DNA of 64,000 bases, from assembly GCA_947579605.1 (NCBI GenBank), contig OX388312.1, forward strand, positions 4,960,001 through 5,024,000, read 5' to 3'. The notes below the pieces were generated by a model. It worked only from the letters and a program-made list of their open reading frames with translations. It ran no database searches and was not told the DNA's origin. This document shows, piece by piece, positions 53,121 through 63,880 of the stretch. The translations under genes were made by a program, and so were the position numbers. Each line of letters starts with the position of its first letter. Position 1 is the first letter of the stretch. The stretch is from Athripsodes cinereus. Its lineage: Eukaryota > Arthropoda > Insecta > Trichoptera > Leptoceridae.

Positions 53121-53639
53121 TAAGTATCTTGGCGACTCATACAAAACAATGTTTTCTGGATAAGGTATTGATTTAGCCAGGGCTAACAAATTATCGTGTA
53201 AGTAAGGTTTCTCACTTAGTCAAAGGTAATTTAAGGCATTTCTAATTAGTCAATTAGATAATCTATTTTATGTTTTACAGTACAATAAAAATATTAAGTA
53301 GGACCTTTTAGTTCGATATGCTAAATTAAGGAAATAAAAAAATCAACGGATAATAGCTGTTTAAAGCTCATTTATCAAGTCCATCAAGAGATTTCTTCAA
53401 TTTCATTTATTTTATTCTTTAAATAACATTTGAAAATGACATCTATGTCGAAATAAAGGTAACTCTTAAAGTTTACTAGTGAAACTCAAAAGTGCCTTTT
53501 TATATATGTGATCAATTTATAAAATTTAATACACAGACGGCAAATTTATCGCTAGATTAACTTTCAGATACGTTAGCATAATACATAATTTTAAGGAAAG
53601 CCAAAATGCCTGAGTTCATTATAAAAGTTGCGATATTTC

Positions 53640-53713
53640 TTCCGAAATCAGATTGACAATATTTTTGTAAGACGAAAGATGTATCTTGCAATAAAGAACA
53701 TAATAAGTAGGTA
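53640..53713 (+). mobile_element. MITE-1, left part of target copy
   Basis: AATCAGATTGACAATATTTT, GTAAGACGAAAGATGTATC, TTGCAATAAAGAAC are MITE-1 core. The copy is broken at ATAAGTAGGTA (53703-53713) by the LINE insertion and continues at 55213. Confidence 0.7.
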
Positions 53714-54478
53714 TTGATGGCTGAAAGTGAAAGTGATCTACAGCGAATGATGACGTGTATGTATGAAAATTGTGCGATTAATAGATTGAGAATGAATGCA
53801 AAAAAGACAAAAATCAGATTGACAATATTTTTGTAAGACGAAAGATGTATCTTGCAATAAAGAACATAATAAGTAGGTATTGATGGCTGAAAGTGAAAGT
53901 GATCTACAGCGAATGATGACGTGTGTATATGAAAATTGTGCGATTAATGGATTGAGAATGAATGCAAAAAAGACAAAAATCAGATTGACAATATTTTTGT
54001 AAGACGAAAGATGTATCTTGCAATAAAGAACATAATAAGTAGGTATTGATGGCTGAAAGTGAAAGTGATCTACAGCGAATGATGACGTGTGTGTATGAAA
54101 ATTGTGCGATTAATGGATTGAGAATGAATGCAAAAAAGACAAAAATCAGATTGAGAATATTTTTGTAAGACGAAAGATGTATCTTGCAATAAAGAACATA
54201 ATAAGTAGGTATTGATGGCTGAAAGTGAAAGTGATCTACAGCGAATGATGACGTGTGTATATGAAAATTGTGCGATTAATGGATTGAGAATGAATGCAAA
54301 AAAGACAAAAATCAGATTGACAATATTTTTGTAAGACGAAAGATGTATCTTGCAATAAAGAACATAATAAGTAGGTATTGATGGCTGAAAGTGAAAGTGA
54401 TCTACAGCGAATGATGACGTGTGTGTATGAAAATTGTGCGATTAATAGATTGAGAATGAATGCAAAAAAGACAAAAAT
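53645..54478. repeat. five 166-bp tandem units, MITE-LINE chimera
   Basis: CAGATTGA starts units at 53649, 53815, 53981, 54147 and 54313, and LINE sequence resumes uniquely at 54479: exactly 166 bases each time. Each unit holds 65 bases of MITE-1 and about 100 bases of LINE (TTGATGGCTGAAAGTGAAAG to AAGACAAAAAT). Units differ by only a few substitutions (TGTATGT/TGTATAT, AATAGATT/AATGGATT, GACAAT/GAGAAT). The six bases AAATCA occur at both unit borders (53645 in the MITE, 54476 in the LINE), a plausible microhomology for the first duplication. Since 166 is not a multiple of 3 no frame runs through. Confidence 0.9.
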
Positions 54479-55212
54479 CATGGTGTTTGAAAGAGGAAGT
54501 GAGAGAATAGTATGCCAGGTAATGATTGACAATGAAGTGTTAGAGCAAGTTGACGAATTTGTGTACTTAGGTAGTTTGTTCACGAGAGATGGGAAGTGTG
54601 AAAGCGATATTGAAAGGAGAAAAGTTGCTGGCAATAAGGTAAATGGTGCAATCCGACCAATAATTGCAAATAGAAACATATCCACCATAGCCAAAAGGTT
54701 GGTACACTCTGCTATCTTAGTGCCAACACTTATGTATGCAAGTGAGACGTGGACATGGTTAAAGAAGGATGAAAATGGCATAAATGCAGTTGAAATGAGA
54801 TCACTGAGAAGGATGTGTGGTAAAAGCCTGAGAGATCGTGTGCGTAACAGTGAGATACGAAAGGAATGTGGAATGAAAGTTAGTGTAATAACAAGGATGA
54901 ATGTAAATAAGTTAAGATAGTTTGGGCACGTGGAAAGAATGAATGAGGACAGAATGACTAAGAAGATATATTTGTCTGAGAGGAATGGTGCTCGGAGACT
55001 TGGACGTCCGAGGATTAAATGGAAAGATCATTTAAATCAAATCCTACAGGACGGTCACGTGTTGAGCACGTTGAACAGGAGAGCATGCAAGAGGAATTGT
55101 ATGAAAGTGACGGAAGCGAAAGGAGTGTGCAAGGATAGAAGGAAGTGGCGCTCGATCCTTTCTGCCTACCCCGCGAGGGAAGCGGCGTGATGGTATGTAT
55201 GTGTATGTATGT
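53714..55212 (+). pseudogene. RTE-like LINE, longest copy, inserted in MITE-1
   Basis: From the last tandem unit (54378) to the TGA at 55188 one frame encodes MAESESDLQRMMTCVYENC, KTKIMVFERGSERIVCQ, VDEFVYLGSLFTRDGKC, PTLMYASETWTW, SLRRMCGKSLRDRVRNSEIR, VNKLR, a TAG at 54918 (TGG in the sister copy), FGHVERMNEDRMTKKIYLSE, RPRIKWKDH, RRACKRNCM and WRSILSAYP. The start lies just downstream of where YADD would be, so the copy is 5'-truncated. The 3' end is TGG(TATG)n right after the stop. An 11-bp target duplication ATAAGTAGGTA is at 53703-53713 and 55213-55223. One nonsense change makes it the least damaged LINE here, but it lacks endonuclease and catalytic palm. Confidence 0.9.
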
Positions 55213-55300
55213 ATAAGTAGGTAGCGTAGAAAAAAACATTTGTTTTTTAATTTAGTTATGGAATTCTACTGACTAAACACTGACATAGTGAATAGATATC
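55213..55300 (+). mobile_element. MITE-1, right part of target copy
   Basis: After the target duplication, GCGTAGAAAAAAACATTTG, TTAGTTATGGAATTCTACTG and ACTAAACACTGACATAG complete the MITE-1 end (compare 48150-48212). Confidence 0.7.
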
Positions 55301-55869
55301 TCTTCCATTAAACACAACAAAATATTTCATGAATGAGTTATAATATTCTTGAATAACCTGCGATAATATCTATATGAGAAAGATATTTCGATTGAGTACC
55401 TACAGTATTATAATTATTGTCCTCTTCCTCTTGATACTATCTTTTATTTTATTTTTCCTTTTTGTATAAACAATCACCAAATTATATTTATAACTGACAT
55501 TTTAACTAATTTTAATTCTTACTATATTGTTGATAAAACTAATATTAATTGTGTTGTGAGTCCTTTTATGGTCAGAGGAAAATATTTTTAATTTTTTTTC
55601 ACAAACCATGGTTATTTATTTTACTTTGTTGTACTTTTTTTTGAGATTTTTTTTTTTAAGAATTTCTTTTTTTTTAAGAATTCTTCCGTTTAGACAGTGA
55701 AAAAATAGATTGGAAATTACTTTTAGAAAGTTTAAGATACTGAAAGGGGTAATGAAAGACATATTATGTCTTTTCTTTGTTAATTTTATTATTTATTTCA
55801 TAATACTTCGATTGCACAGAAGACAATTGAATCGGATGTTGAAAAATAAAATATCAAAAAATAAAGTAA
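55301..55869. other. A+T-rich, nothing recognised
   Basis: A short basic ORF at 55710-55952 runs into MITE-1 and is not supported as coding. Confidence 0.45.
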
Positions 55870-55985
55870 GAAGTTATTACGAAATTAATAAAACAAATGT
55901 TTTATTCTACTATGCTCCTTATTCTCGAGAGAGACGTCTTTCGTTTGGTTAGGACATTTTCAATCTGATTTGACTGATCAACACC
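55870..55985 (+). mobile_element. MITE-1 fragment
   Basis: AAACAAATGTTTTATTCTAC, CGAGAGAGACGTCTTTCG, TTAGGACATTTTCAATCTG and GATCAACACCGACACAGTG: left arm plus the outer GTGTCGGTG end, with the middle deleted. Confidence 0.65.
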
Positions 55986-56043
55986 GACACAGTGAATTAG
56001 AAGATATTGTTTTAAAAGACATACCAGTAATACTTATTTCCCA

Positions 56044-56115
56044 ACACGGCATCTCCAACAAGTGGGAGAGGTAATAATAATAGACTTGGAGATTGTCCAC
56101 CTCGTCCCAATAAAA
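56044..56115 (-). mobile_element. SINE-A relic
   Basis: ACACGGCATCTCCAACAAGT, GGGAGAGG and later TTGTCCACCTCGTCCCAATA follow the reversed SINE-A order with substitutions and an insertion of ATA repeats. Confidence 0.45.
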
Positions 56116-57280
56116 AAATCAAAAGACTCAATAATAATACTACAACTCATGAAAATATTTGCATAATGTATGTAAGTCTGTGGTCACTGAATGTATGAAT
56201 TTAGATTGTTTGTTATTCAAATAGTAGTTTTACATATAAAAGACATACCGTACTTCATAGAAACGGTAACGGAGTGATTTCATTTACATGATATCAATTT
56301 ATTCTTAACGGAGACAGTTTCGAGGCACAATTCTACATACATATATATGATAATACCTATTATTATTTACGTAAGTGAAGGTTTACCAGAGGTAAAATGG
56401 TTAGCTTTGGGTTTTCCTGATCAAACAGACGCTTGTATTTTATAAAAGATTTTTCTTGAAATTCTCTATTGATTTAAAAGATATAAACAAAGTAAAGCAA
56501 TGCATACATAATCAATTAAATAAAGACACTTTTTTTTTATTTATTTAAAAAAAAGGGCAACATACAATAAAATTTTACAAAATATAACATAATGACCATT
56601 AAACATATTTCTTGTACTTGACCAGCCCATCTTTGAATTCATTATTATTATTATTATTATTGCCAGTACAGTACAAACACAGAAAGAAAAAAAGAAAAAA
56701 TAAACAAATATTTCATTCCTGTCTAATGTGGCTCCTGGACATACAGAATATGTCCACGGACCTCACCTTCTCCAAATTGTTATATGTGGTAACGCATCGA
56801 TGTAGTGGCGAGTTCTGAGCAGCTTCTATTCTCTCAGTTTCTATTCTCTCTTAGTTGTTCTCTGATCTTCAGACAAATATATCACCTTTTGCTAATTTCA
56901 TCCCTGCTGAGCACTATGCGTCGTTCTGTAGACCGAGAGGATGATAGTTTGCTTTACTTGGTCTGCCTGTCTCACTGCATATTATGTATTTTTAGGTGAA
57001 ATCAAGACATCAGGGTGGATGACATACATTAGATAGCAGGTTGATAAATATTTTAACAAAAACAGATAAATATTTTACAATAAGTTACCTATTCCTTTTC
57101 AACTGAATTTATGGACTATGAAAAAAACTCCAGTTTCGTGGGAAACACCTTAAAATTAAAGTTGCAATTTCTTTGTGGGCGATTTTTTTTTTTTTACCAA
57201 AGACTACTACATATAATAAACGTTCGTTTTTGATGATTTAGCTTTGGACTTTCTACTACGTGTGCACTTATGAAATAAAT
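56116..57280. other. A+T-rich, traces only
   Basis: CATCGATGTAGTGGCGAGTT near 56795 faintly recalls the 4142/50572 repeat. TTTCTACTACGTGTGCAC at 57250-57267 is a MITE-1 terminus right before the SINE-B copy. An (ATT)n run lies at 56640. Confidence 0.4.
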
Positions 57281-57455
57281 GAGTTCGTCGGTAGCCTGGA
57301 GGTAGAGTCTCGGCCTCCGGAACAAGGAGTCCGTGGTTCGATCCCAGGTGCCGGCAAACTCCCCTTTCACGGCACAAGCTTTTAGCTTAGTGTGAAAGGT
57401 GTATAAGGTTGTATTTGGGTTTATAACAAAACCCAGATATATCTTTTTTAAAAAA
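57281..57455 (+). mobile_element. SINE-B, full-length reference copy
   Basis: GAGTTCGTCGGTAGCCTGG (start, A-box region), GGTTCGATCCC (B box, 57335-57345), CTCCCCTTTCACGGCAC, AAGCTTTTAGCTTAGTG, GTATAAGGTTGTATTTGGG, AAACCCAGATATATC and a poly-A tail. The head is tRNA-derived but has no tRNA cloverleaf that I can fold completely. Confidence 0.85.
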
Positions 57456-59456
57456 TATGCTATAACATAACATGGTAAATATTACAAAATGACGAGATAC
57501 GGGTATGTAGTTGTATTTGAAGGATTTTTTCATGTAATATTTTTTTTATTTTTCATTGATTATTGTTTTATTTGAATCTTAATAAGAGAATAATATTTTT
57601 TTGAAATTTGTACTGAACATTATATAGAATTATTAATAAGAGACAACATCCGTTTATTGTATCAATAATAAATAAATTAGAAAGTTTGAAAAGACGTTTC
57701 ATGTCAAAATTCGAGTCATTTTAATAAAGCACTCGTAAAACTAAATAATCATATATTATTTTTGATAAATTAGTCAATTTTACATAGATTAATATATTGT
57801 AACGATGATGGAAATAATGAATAGAAGCAATCTCAACTGAATTATCCATTCTTCTATTGAATAACACTCCCTTATTGGTACCTACATACATTTCTAATAT
57901 TATTATCATCAGCTATGTATGTACTAGTTTTAGTAGGTAAGTACTCGCAATACAACAGTAGTGGCGCGTGACGCTCGTGGAATTTGTTATCGAAACTGTG
58001 TCCAACTTGAGATAAATTGGTAGATTATTAGAAATAGCATATGGCACACCAAGAGTACCTATGTAAGTACTTAGTGTAAGTACTCACCTAACAATACCTA
58101 CCTCCAGGAGAAGGTATACAATCAAGACGACCAAATCCTGGATGTAAAACTATTCGAAGTACTTTATTCATAATATTATATCGGTTCATGTATTTATTTA
58201 TATATGAAAAGACCCTTTCTACACATTCGGATATCTTAGGAGTCAAGAACTTCTATTTATCCGCACTTGATAACAAAAAATCCACCTTCCTTATTGGAAT
58301 ATTGTAAACTATAGTAAATTTTCAATATCTTCTTAAGGAAGAGAAAAATTATATTGAAAAAAATAAATGGATGCAAAATATACCTACGCATAGGATAAAA
58401 AAAAAATTTGGTACCAAAAGCAGAGACGTGATACCCAGATATTTATTGTAATTATAAATAAAGTCATGGAACAAAGTAAATAAAAACGGTTATTTTTTAT
58501 CGGTGTGGTGTACCTCAGGGTTCAATGCTTGACCCATTTTTATAGTGCAGATATTCTTAAAATATTACATACCTACATACAAAATACTTTATATAACGAA
58601 TTCATGGATTCCATATAGATATTTTAATATATATGGTATTTTTCATGACATATGCAAGATGTCTTGTATGTCCAGTTAGTGATTTACTTTTCTGATTTTC
58701 CAAGTAGTGAGTCCACGACAGCTATCAGAGCATTTTCGAAGAGATACCTCAATAATTAGTGGAGGATAGGCACTTCTGAAAGGACACCTCTGCATTCCAG
58801 GGATGAGCGATGAACGAAAGATCGTTAAAAAATGATTTCAATAAATAATTGTTATGTAGCAGAGAAAAAGTATTCCGAATTGCGTTGAATACAAAAAGTG
58901 AATTCGCTGACAACTAAGTTGTCGATTTCTTAGGTACACCTACATATACCTAATTCCATAAGGAGTATTTTCAATATAGTCCTTGAAATAGTATTCACTT
59001 CTTCAATTTGCAATGCTCTACTACTAACCAGTGGTGCTCTTATCTGATAAATAATAAATCATTGTGTTTGTTGTGTTGAATATTGGAAATAAAATTTCGA
59101 GAAGAATCGGTTCATACAAACCGGTGAGAGTGATTAATAAAAGTTAATTAAAAAAAGAATGTTTAATTTCCTTCGTAAAATACACTTATTTAGTTTTCAG
59201 TTTCTTTTTATTTCTGGAATGAGCGCCAAAATTTTGTTACATGTATTCAAAAAGATTTATATCTAACTTGATAAGCTCAAAGTGAGCTCATATTTTGTTA
59301 TTTTTATTTGATTTTGGATGCTCATTTATTACATTACATCTAATTTTTTTAGCTAAAGATAGATTCATATTTGAGGGAGATTGGTTCATCAGTTAATAAG
59401 ACAACAACAAAAAATATATTATTATGCATGCATAGCCTGAATGGAATTTTTGAATA
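57456..59456. other. A+T-rich, nothing recognised
   Basis: No coding frame, TIR pair or shared repeat recognised in this 2-kb stretch. Confidence 0.4.
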
Positions 59457-60419
59457 GGGGAGAGTCCCTATGAAACGGACATTTTTAAGGAAAGTCTTAT
59501 ATCTCGGTTGCATTTAACTGTTCACGAAAGATAATCATATACCCACAAACTATGAAGTTTGCACCTTTGTTATGCACTAAAGAAAAAATATTAAAAAATC
59601 TTTTAGACACTTTTACATGTAAAATTCTAAAATTAAAAATACGTCCGTTTCACGGAACGATTACCATGAAACGGACATGGGGTCCCATGGAGCGGACATA
59701 GTAATGAAATAACTGTTTACGATTTTATTGACATTATATTATTATTTTATTATTCCGGTTTCTGGTGCAGAAGACAGCAGAAATTAAAATAAAATGTTAG
59801 GACGTCAAAAAAAATTTTTTGAACAACATGTTCAGTGTTTTTTTTACATCACATGCTTCATGTGCCCATATCTGGAATACCTTGCACTTCAACCAATCTT
59901 TTTCACTGGCCACATATGATTTACGACTACCAGGACATGTGCTGCTTCCTTCCGATGCTTTGAATATTGAAGATTCGTTTTTCTTTTCTTTAATATTTTT
60001 TTTAATGTGAATCGTACGTCCGTTTCATTGTACTTTTTGGTGTCCGTTTCATGGGACTCTGTGAAATTTTAAATAAAGATGTGAAATTTTATAAATCCAC
60101 ATACTATTAAAACTATTTCAACTTTTTTATTTACTAAAAATAATGAGTTATCTGAATTTTAAAACAAAAATTGAATTAATAAAAATATTAAAATTTAATG
60201 AACTTGAAACTGTGTGATAAAAATTTGCTTTTGTCTTATGATATAATCAAACTTGTGTATCAAGGTCAAATGCAGGAGCAGAACTGTCACACTTCCGTGG
60301 TGTAATGTGTTAGTAAGCGTCTTCAATAAACATCTAACAACATCATGGTAGTTCCAACAGGAGACGAATACCAGCTTCTGTCCGCTTCATGGGACGTCCG
60401 TTTCATAGGGACTCTCCCC
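59457..60419 (-). mobile_element. 963-bp TIR element with PHD relic
   Basis: The ends GGGGAGAGTCCCTATGAAAC, GGACAT and the inverse (ATGTCCG-like, TTTCATAGGGACTCTCCCC) are about 24-base TIRs. CCATGAAACGGACA, TGGAGCGGACATA, CGTCCGTTTCATTG, GTGTCCGTTTCATGGGAC and CTGTCCGCTTCATGGGAC are subterminal copies of the same motif. The flanks are ATA on both sides (TA or ATA target duplication). The interior carries a decayed PHD-finger coding segment on the minus strand, so it is an internally deleted derivative of a larger pogo-like element. Confidence 0.75.
59830..59997 (-). pseudogene. decayed PHD-finger tail of pogo-like transposase
   Basis: The minus frame reads IKKNIKEKKNESSIF, then CPGSRKSYVASEKDWLKC and KVFQIWAHEACDVKK. 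This parallels the tail of the element at 36208: a lysine-rich linker, C-x2-C...DW-x-x-C-x2-C-x-IW-x-HE-x-C. Here the second cysteine is S and the fourth is F, and the last C-x2-C pair is not seen, so zinc binding would fail. Same architecture, clearly different sequence: a related family, not a copy. Confidence 0.6.
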
Positions 60420-60959
60420 ATATGATTGAACAAAACAATATATTTATAGAATTGAATTATTATTTTTGATCCGGTTCATGAGTTTTTACAAACTTACTAT
60501 GGTGACCACTACTGATTGTCATTAGGTGTGGCATAGGGTACACAGTGTGATATGCAGAAAATGTCTAGAAATAATAATAACAGTGGAATGTTATCTATGT
60601 TTGTATGTATTGTTATATTGTACCTACAGTATGGGGAATGTATTGTATAGATTCTGGAATCATTGTGGACATTAACCAGTACGTTGGCATTAGTTGTTGC
60701 CATTCTAGAATAATTTGATTTGGAAGCAAGACAAAACAACGAATCCAATGAAAATCTTAACACCATACAACAATAATACAAAATTAAAAACTGTTTGTAT
60801 TTTTGAAGTAACACTTAGGTATATTTTTTTAACGTGATATAAGTTTTGTTCCAATTTGATTTATTTTTGCTAAGATGGCGTTAGTTTCCCTTATGGAGTA
60901 GGCAGAATGGTTTGAGCGCCATTTACTATTATCTTTGCAAATACTTTAATATAAAATAT
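60420..60959. other. A+T-rich, nothing recognised
   Basis: The minus-strand ORF at 60509-60814 has no family resemblance. Confidence 0.45.
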
Positions 60960-61085
60960 GTACTCACTCTTCTGATATCTTCATTCTTCACATCTTTCAA
61001 CATTTTACAAACCATTCTTCTTAATGATCCCATCTCCACAGCATTTATTCCATTGCCCTCGTCCTTCTTCAGCTACGTCCATTTT
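60960..61085 (-). pseudogene. RTE-like LINE fragment
   Basis: The minus frame reads LKKDEGNGINAVEMGSLRRM, VCKMLKDVKNEDIRRVS, matching the KKDENGINAVEMRSLRRMCG...RN.DIR block of the LINE. About 40 codons without a stop; nothing further on either side. Confidence 0.7.
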
Positions 61086-61261
61086 TTTACTCCACCTCTT
61101 TTCTAATGTGGAACATTTGAGATGTACCTACTTAGATCTTAAAAACATATAACTTTAACTATACATATGTAATAACCATACTGAAGGACCCACCGACCAC
61201 GTGGATATTGCAGAAGTCTATACGTATAGTATACGACGTATAGTATAGAAGTATACGACTC

Positions 61262-61345
61262 TAATTTTTACACTAGAAAATTTGTCCACACTGGAGGTGC
61301 CATAATATTGGCTGTATAAGGTGCTGGCTGGCCAAAACCACCAAA
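61262..61345 (-). repeat. repeat D, copy 2
   Basis: AAATTTGTCCACACTGGAGG, TGCCATAATATTGGCTG and GTGCTGGCTGGCCAAAA are the reverse of 43265-43345. A set of nested TATACG palindromes lies just upstream (61215-61258). Confidence 0.5.
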
Positions 61346-61658
61346 ATCTCAACGAATGGAATCTTTCAATAACACGATGTCCATCTAGCCAAGGGGGCAA
61401 ACGAAAGCATACAAGTAGTTACCGAAGAAAATTTCATTTCCATGCATTATTGAAAAAGAGATATATTATATTAAAAAAATCCTTCTAAAAACTGTCAACC
61501 AGGCAATGCCGATGCTTACACCATGCTTGTCTAACTAATCATCTCTGTGCTATACAGAGAGTATTGTTGTACCTAGTATCGAAGAGACCAAAGGAGCGAT
61601 CCCATATTATGTTTGATTACATGTAGGTATATAATAATATTATGAATGTACATTCAGA

Positions 61659-61690
61659 AATTAAGATGAACAACGTTGTTCATCTTAATT
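61659..61690. repeat. 32-bp perfect palindrome
   Basis: AATTAAGATGAACAAC followed immediately by its exact complement, about 90 bases before the heptamer array. Confidence 0.85.
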
Positions 61691-61780
61691 ATATATCTGT
61701 ATATCACAATACATTATGTTTACCTTTTCTGTGACAATAATAATATTATAGCATTGCAGGAATGTCGTGGGATGAGGTGA

Positions 61781-62222
61781 TAGTAAATAGTAAATAGTAA
61801 ATAGTAAATAGTAAATAGTAAATAGTAAATAGTAAATAGTAAATAGTAAATAGTAAATAGTAAATAGTAAATAGTAAATAGTAAATAGTAAATAGTAAAT
61901 AGTAAATAGTAAATAGTAAATAGTAAATAGTAAATAGTAAATAGTAAATAGTAAATAGTAAATAGTAAATAGTAAATAGTAAATAGTAAATAGTAAATAG
62001 TAAATAGTAAATAGTAAATAGTAAATAGTAAATAGTAAATAGTAAATAGTAAATAGTAAATAGTAAATAGTAAATAGTAAATAGTAAATAGTAAATAGTA
62101 AATAGTAAATAGTAAATAGTAAATAGTAAATAGTAAATAGTAAATAGTAAATAGTAAATAGTAAATAGTAAATAGTAAATAGTAAATAGTAAATAGTAAA
62201 TAGTAAATAGTAAATAGTAAAT
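61781..62222. repeat. TAGTAAA heptamer array, about 63 units
   Basis: 442 bases of an uninterrupted seven-base repeat with no substitution that I could find. Similar sequence (GTAAATAGTAAATAATAAAT) reappears after the next SINE-A at 62538, so the array probably grew from local A+T-rich seed sequence. The 231-codon minus-strand frame across it (TIYYLLF repeated) is an artefact of the repeat. Confidence 0.95.
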
Positions 62223-62288
62223 TGTTTACAAATCAGTGCATTACTGGTGTATAATGATATAACTTTTATCAAAAAATTATATCCTCCC

Positions 62289-62530
62289 GTGGAGCACCCG
62301 ATAAAGAATTGGTCTCCCACTCTTCTCCATAAGTTTTCGAGTATCCTGTAAAAGGCAGGTGTTCGAAAAAATAAAGACATTGTACATCTTAAATTCAGCG
62401 ATGAAGTTTGCCACTCATCCTGAATGTCTTGATTTTATATTGGCACGAAGAGGACAGTTTGCATGTTTCTTACATGCAGCTGGTCTGCTGGCTACCCCAC
62501 TTGTGGGATATGCCGTGATGGTATAGTAGT
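62289..62530 (+). mobile_element. SINE-A, full length
   Basis: GTGGAGCACCCGATAAAGAA, TCTCCCACTCTTCTCC, GTATCCTGTAAAAGGCAGG, TTCAGCGATGAAG, TTGGCACGAAGAGGACAG, GCAGCTGGTCTGCTGG, CTACCCCACTTGTGGG and GCCGTGATGGTATAGTAG. Close to the copy at 15648. Confidence 0.85.
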
Positions 62531-63880
62531 ATAAATTGTAAATAGTAAATAATAAATGAATAAGTACCTATGCATAAAAGTTGCATCGAAGAACTAGAGA
62601 TCTTTTTAAGTACAGGGACATCAACTGGAAAATATATTGTAAAATAATTTACATTTTTTAGACATATGTATAATCTTATTTCTATTATTCTTAAGCATAC
62701 ATTGGTTAGTATGTATAATATAATAAATCAATACAAAAATTATCAGTTACCTATATAATATATTAATGTACAGAGGGCGAGTTTATCATTAGCTTGCGAT
62801 ATCTTTCATATTCTTTACATATTGTTGTGGTTTCATAGTAAAAAAATACTATATATTATGACGGTATGATTACACCCGGTTTCTTTTTACCAGTAAAGTA
62901 ATCGAGTGTACACAATATTCTGCAGGTGCTTACTATGTAGGTATTACAAGAACGGGTATAAAGGAGGATTACTGCCGATTAAGATTAGTATCAGGTATTT
63001 GACATTGTAGTTATCAGATAATAAAGATACTTGTTCTGCTCAACATATCAGATCTTATCGTGTTTATTATTTTATTTAATAGGACATTATTACATACTGG
63101 AGTTGAATATCTACAAGTATGTCCTACGAGAAAAAAAAACTGTTAAAAGGTAGGAAAAAAAATTAAATGGGGGACGTAAAAGAAATTGTGGGTAGAAATT
63201 CTTTTTAGACATGCATTACATATTAAAGAGCTTAAAAATACCACATAAAGACAAGAAATGTAAAAATAATGATAGACATGATTATTTTTGTCACTCTACT
63301 ATGTTTTTCTCTTGAGCACAGGGCAGAAATCAGTCCCGTTCTTTCACATCAATTCCGCATCAATCGAGTTGCCTTTTTTTTGGACAATCTTGATGTTGTG
63401 ATTTTTTCGTTATAAGAACTTGTTTTTTTGTGGGGGGAAATCCGTCATGGACAGCCAGCCTTTCAGACCAGATAGTACCAGACTTGAACCGGCTAAAACT
63501 TGCCCTCTTCTTTGCGATCTGGTTCCTACCTTGCGGTTTACCCAGGATCACGAAAAGGTCCTTTTTATTGCACCTGTTTTATCAGCTTATAAGAACTGTA
63601 TATTGTGAAATAGGGTCAACTAAGTTGTCTGAAATCTTGCAGATGGAAGAATATTGCTTTTTCCAACATTCTCAAAATGTGGCTCAGCCCGGACCGTTGT
63701 CTTTTCTGTAGCACTGAGATACCTTCATTAAAAAAATATTAGGTTACAGTTTTTGAAAACTTTTGGCAAAAATAAATACGAGTCTCATTATATTTCAGGA
63801 TTCTAAGTTAATTTAACAGATATATCAAACATCTGTTGTAAATATCCAATAATGTTAAATACAAAACATAACTCTTTTCC
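62531..63880. other. mostly A+T-rich; one unassigned G+C-richer patch
   Basis: 62765-62815 (GTACAGAGGGCGAGTTTATC, GCGATATCTTTC) is a reversed LINE 3'-UTR trace. 63310-63600 is G+C-richer, with open frames on both strands (63420-63711 plus, 63360-63551 minus). I recognise no family there; it may be an old repeat. Confidence 0.4.

Noticed and set aside
53645..54478. CRISPR-like regular repeats
   Set aside because: Units are contiguous 166-bp tandem repeats without spacers, made of MITE and LINE sequence.
54236..54781. 181-codon minus-strand ORF (and 7978-8340, 3697-4011 minus)
   Set aside because: Antisense of the RTE-like LINE coding region; the same shadow frame appears in each copy.
57460..59456. 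Search for a hidden gene in the longest feature-poor stretch
   Set aside because: No frame over about 65 codons with mixed composition, no splice-linked pattern and no repeat ends were found.
59819..60010. 63-codon plus-strand ORF inside the second TIR element
   Set aside because: The opposite strand carries the PHD-like remnant; this frame is antisense to it.
61685..62380. 231-codon minus-strand frame rich in TIYYLLF repeats
   Set aside because: It is the translation of the TAGTAAA heptamer array, which has no stop on that strand; flanks are SINE-A and A+T-rich DNA.
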